From NCBI GenBank assembly GCA_963579025.1, contig CAUZFZ010000156.1, forward strand, positions 1 to 24,984: 24,984 nt of DNA. Direction: 5' to 3'. Both the position numbers and the translations under genes were made by a program. This DNA comes from CAUZFZ01 sp963579025 (GTDB lineage: Bacteria; Planctomycetota; Planctomycetia; Planctomycetales; Planctomycetaceae). The notes under the pieces were generated by a model, which saw only the letters and a list, made by a program, of their open reading frames with translations, ran no database searches and was not told where the DNA came from. This document shows, one piece after another, positions 23,539 through 24,984 of the stretch; positions within the stretch are counted from its first letter, which is position 1; each line of letters begins with the position of its first letter.

Positions 23539-24876
23539 GTGTTTGCGTTCGAGTTCGATCTCAAGCATGTGGCGTCGAATATTTTTGAAGATCATCGCAA
23601 TTCCAGTACAGTTAGGGTCGTCAATGACGACTTATTTATGGAGCGCGGCGATGGAACCATCTGCGGCAACTTTGGCATTGGACGTCACGAATGTCGAACA
23701 ACGACAGCATCCAGAATCGATCGACATCGATTGGCCAAGTCCTCTTCGACAGCGGACGGGGCTCCCTCAGCTCATGGACGGAATCGACATCTATTTCGAT
23801 TTCGACTGGGAGAAAGTCAACGGGCATGCGCACGCAAAGATAAGAAACGGCAAAGGGCTCGCGCAACGCGCGCGAAGCGAAGCGAGTGCCGAGACGGCAA
23901 AGAACCTGCCTTATTGTTGACTGCCCGTGAAGATGTTATTGCCGAATTTCATGAGTCGGCAACGCATCGAGTGGTCATCGTCAATATCCACAAGATACGC
24001 GAAGCTGTATCAGCAACCCATTTCTTCGCGAGTTCGACCGATGTACCGTTGACCGAACTGCCGTCGATCGAGAAAAAGCTGTCGAGTATTGAGAATCTCG
24101 TCACAGAGCACCCCCAACTCGGGCCGAGTATTGAACAGATTGCTCGAAACAAAGGAGCGCGACACACGGAGCATCGAGCGTCGATTCAAGATGCGATCAG
24201 CATCATCGAGTCTTTGGAGCAAGTCAACGAAACAGATTTCTCCCAGTTGGTGACTTTGTTGAAGTATCGAGCCCAGGACGTGGATGTGCTCGACGGCATC
24301 TTGGACGCTTTGCTCGATGCAGAAGCTGTGATCCGCTGGACTGGAAGCAATCCAAGTCGTCGCTCTAAACTGATTGAAAAACTAGAGGCTCCTGGCGCTG
24401 TAGTTAAAAGCGTTGGCGATGTGATCGATTTCATTCGCTCACATCAGGCTTTTGAATCAGCAGAAATTGAGCAGATTCTGCATGGGCTACCTAACGACGA
24501 CGAAGCTGTTCTCGCGTATCTGCGAGACAACATACCACTCGTCAAGCAGTTAGTAGAAAATGAGTATACCGAATCGGATCTGAAGGCTCTACACCACCGG
24601 CGAAAGGAACTGGGCGAATTCGAACGGTTGCTTTCGGAAAAGGAGTTCTTTGAATGCAAACGACAAGAGTGGAATGCGCGTGGCGCCGAAGCGGTGTGGC
24701 AGAAATTCTTTCAAAAGAACCAGTGGATTTGGGGGTACGGGCTCAGCTATGTGTTCATGACCGCGGTTGATCCCAATCGACTTGAGCAAACGACGACCGG
24801 CGCAACCTTTGACCAACCAGGCAAGCGCACGGACGGATTGATGCAAACATCAGGAGAGCTTAGGCGTCGTTCGTAA
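23539..24876 (+). pseudogene. Shedu (SduA, DUF4263) anti-phage defence nuclease gene, frameshifted and truncated
   Basis: From about 23911 to 24858 one frame gives a long continuous match in character to Shedu proteins: LLLTAREDVIAEF, LGPSIEQIA, QLVTLLKYRAQDVDVLDGIL, AEAVIRWTGSNPSRR, EIEQILHGLPNDDEAV, KALHHRRKEL, then WQKFFQKNQWIWGYGLSYVF and GKRTDGLMQTSGE, where the DUF4263 nuclease core begins. The frame ends after SGE at an apparent insertion-sequence border, so the catalytic E-x-K part is missing. The N-terminal 230 bases also shift. FEFDLKHVASNIFEDHRNSS is in frame 1, but DGIDIYFDFDWEKVNGHAHA (23777 on) is in frame 2, before return to frame 1 by 23911. The frame-1 product over that part is Arg/His-rich noise. 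Start GTG at 23539 is uncertain. The single frame stays open by chance. Confidence 0.75.
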
Positions 24877-24984
24877 ATAAACTACCTAATTGGCATTGAC
24901 CTTCTGCATTGAGTTGTTGCAAACTGTTTATATGCCGGATGCAACAATGGTCGATGGAATCCGATCGAAATACCACGCGCTCGT
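24863..24984 (+). mobile_element. Left end of a probable insertion sequence (ISAzo13-like), continuing beyond the window
   Basis: Shedu-like coding stops abruptly at about 24858, and the following AT-richer sequence (GGCGTCGTTCGTAAATAAAC from 24863) contains stops in the gene frame and leads about 70 bases on to a new start codon. This layout fits the terminal inverted repeat and short leader of an IS. The exact border and target duplication cannot be set, because the other end is outside the window. The family is judged only from the first 17 residues of the reading frame. Confidence 0.5.
24932..24984 (+). CDS. Start of a putative ISAzo13-family transposase (partial)
   Basis: ATG at 24932 opens a frame reading MPDATMVDGIRSKYHALV to the window end; a second ATG lies five codons on. 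IRSKYxAL near the N-terminus resembles the start of ISAzo13-family transposases, which begin with a short helical segment of this kind before a DERxRRLWAA motif that would lie just past the edge. Only 17 complete codons are available, so the assignment is tentative. It is compatible with an insertion that cut off the Shedu gene. Confidence 0.4.
   Translation, partial: MPDATMVDGIRSKYHAL

Noticed and set aside
23528..23920. A 130-codon open frame as an independent small gene
   Set aside because: Its C-terminal half is the frameshifted part of the Shedu N-terminal region and its first part is the wrong frame of the same gene.

Overview
The window looks like a stretch of chromosome from a planctomycete, probably a Planctomycetaceae/Pirellula-like lineage. 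This is judged from the gene families only. There are two solitary Tat-exported DUF1501 proteins, Tat-dependent Gfo/Idh/MocA and sugar-isomerase-like proteins with RRDF/RRDM-type leaders, a short planctomycete-type ECF sigma factor, a small SET-domain protein, a zinc-ribbon L28, and many short palindromic intergenic repeats. No rRNA, tRNA or CRISPR array was seen.

Left part (1-9000). Mostly minus-strand metabolic genes: a secreted sugar isomerase/epimerase-like TIM barrel (178-1071) and an ArgE/DapE-type M20 peptidase (1227-2357). A plus-strand membrane-anchored alpha/beta hydrolase (2694-3701) follows and overlaps tail to tail with a ThiF/MoeB-like E1 enzyme. The E1 gene is paired with a MoaD/ThiS-like carrier (3661-4744). 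Next come a mandelate-racemase-type enolase-superfamily enzyme (4787-5899) and tryptophan synthase, trpA (6091-6900) and trpB (7562-8782). The trpB-trpA pair is split by a type II toxin-antitoxin module. Its antitoxin (7311-7526) is intact, but the RelE-like toxin (7033-7314) carries an in-frame amber codon.

Middle part (9000-16300). Plus-strand genes: adenylate kinase, a WbpA/WecC-type nucleotide-sugar dehydrogenase, an ECF sigma factor, a SET-domain protein, a Tat-exported oxidoreductase, a secreted STN-domain protein and a DUF1501 protein. Strong hairpin terminators follow the oxidoreductase and the DUF1501 gene.

Right part (16300-24984). Minus-strand gatA, gatC, rpmB and a second DUF1501 gene come first. 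A plus-strand pair follows: a small conserved-looking protein of unknown function and a Snf2-family helicase. The last 2 kb is a decay zone. It holds a minus-strand gene broken by a palindromic repeat and a frameshift, then a Shedu (DUF4263) anti-phage nuclease gene that has internal frameshifts and is cut off just before its catalytic core. The sequence at the cut looks like the left end of an insertion sequence whose transposase begins at 24932 and runs off the window.

The most notable signals are the wrecked Shedu locus, the toxin-antitoxin insertion in trpBA with its amber-inactivated toxin, and the dense set of at least five kinds of palindromic intergenic element, two of them with more than one copy here. 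All family assignments come from reading the sequence; no database search was run.
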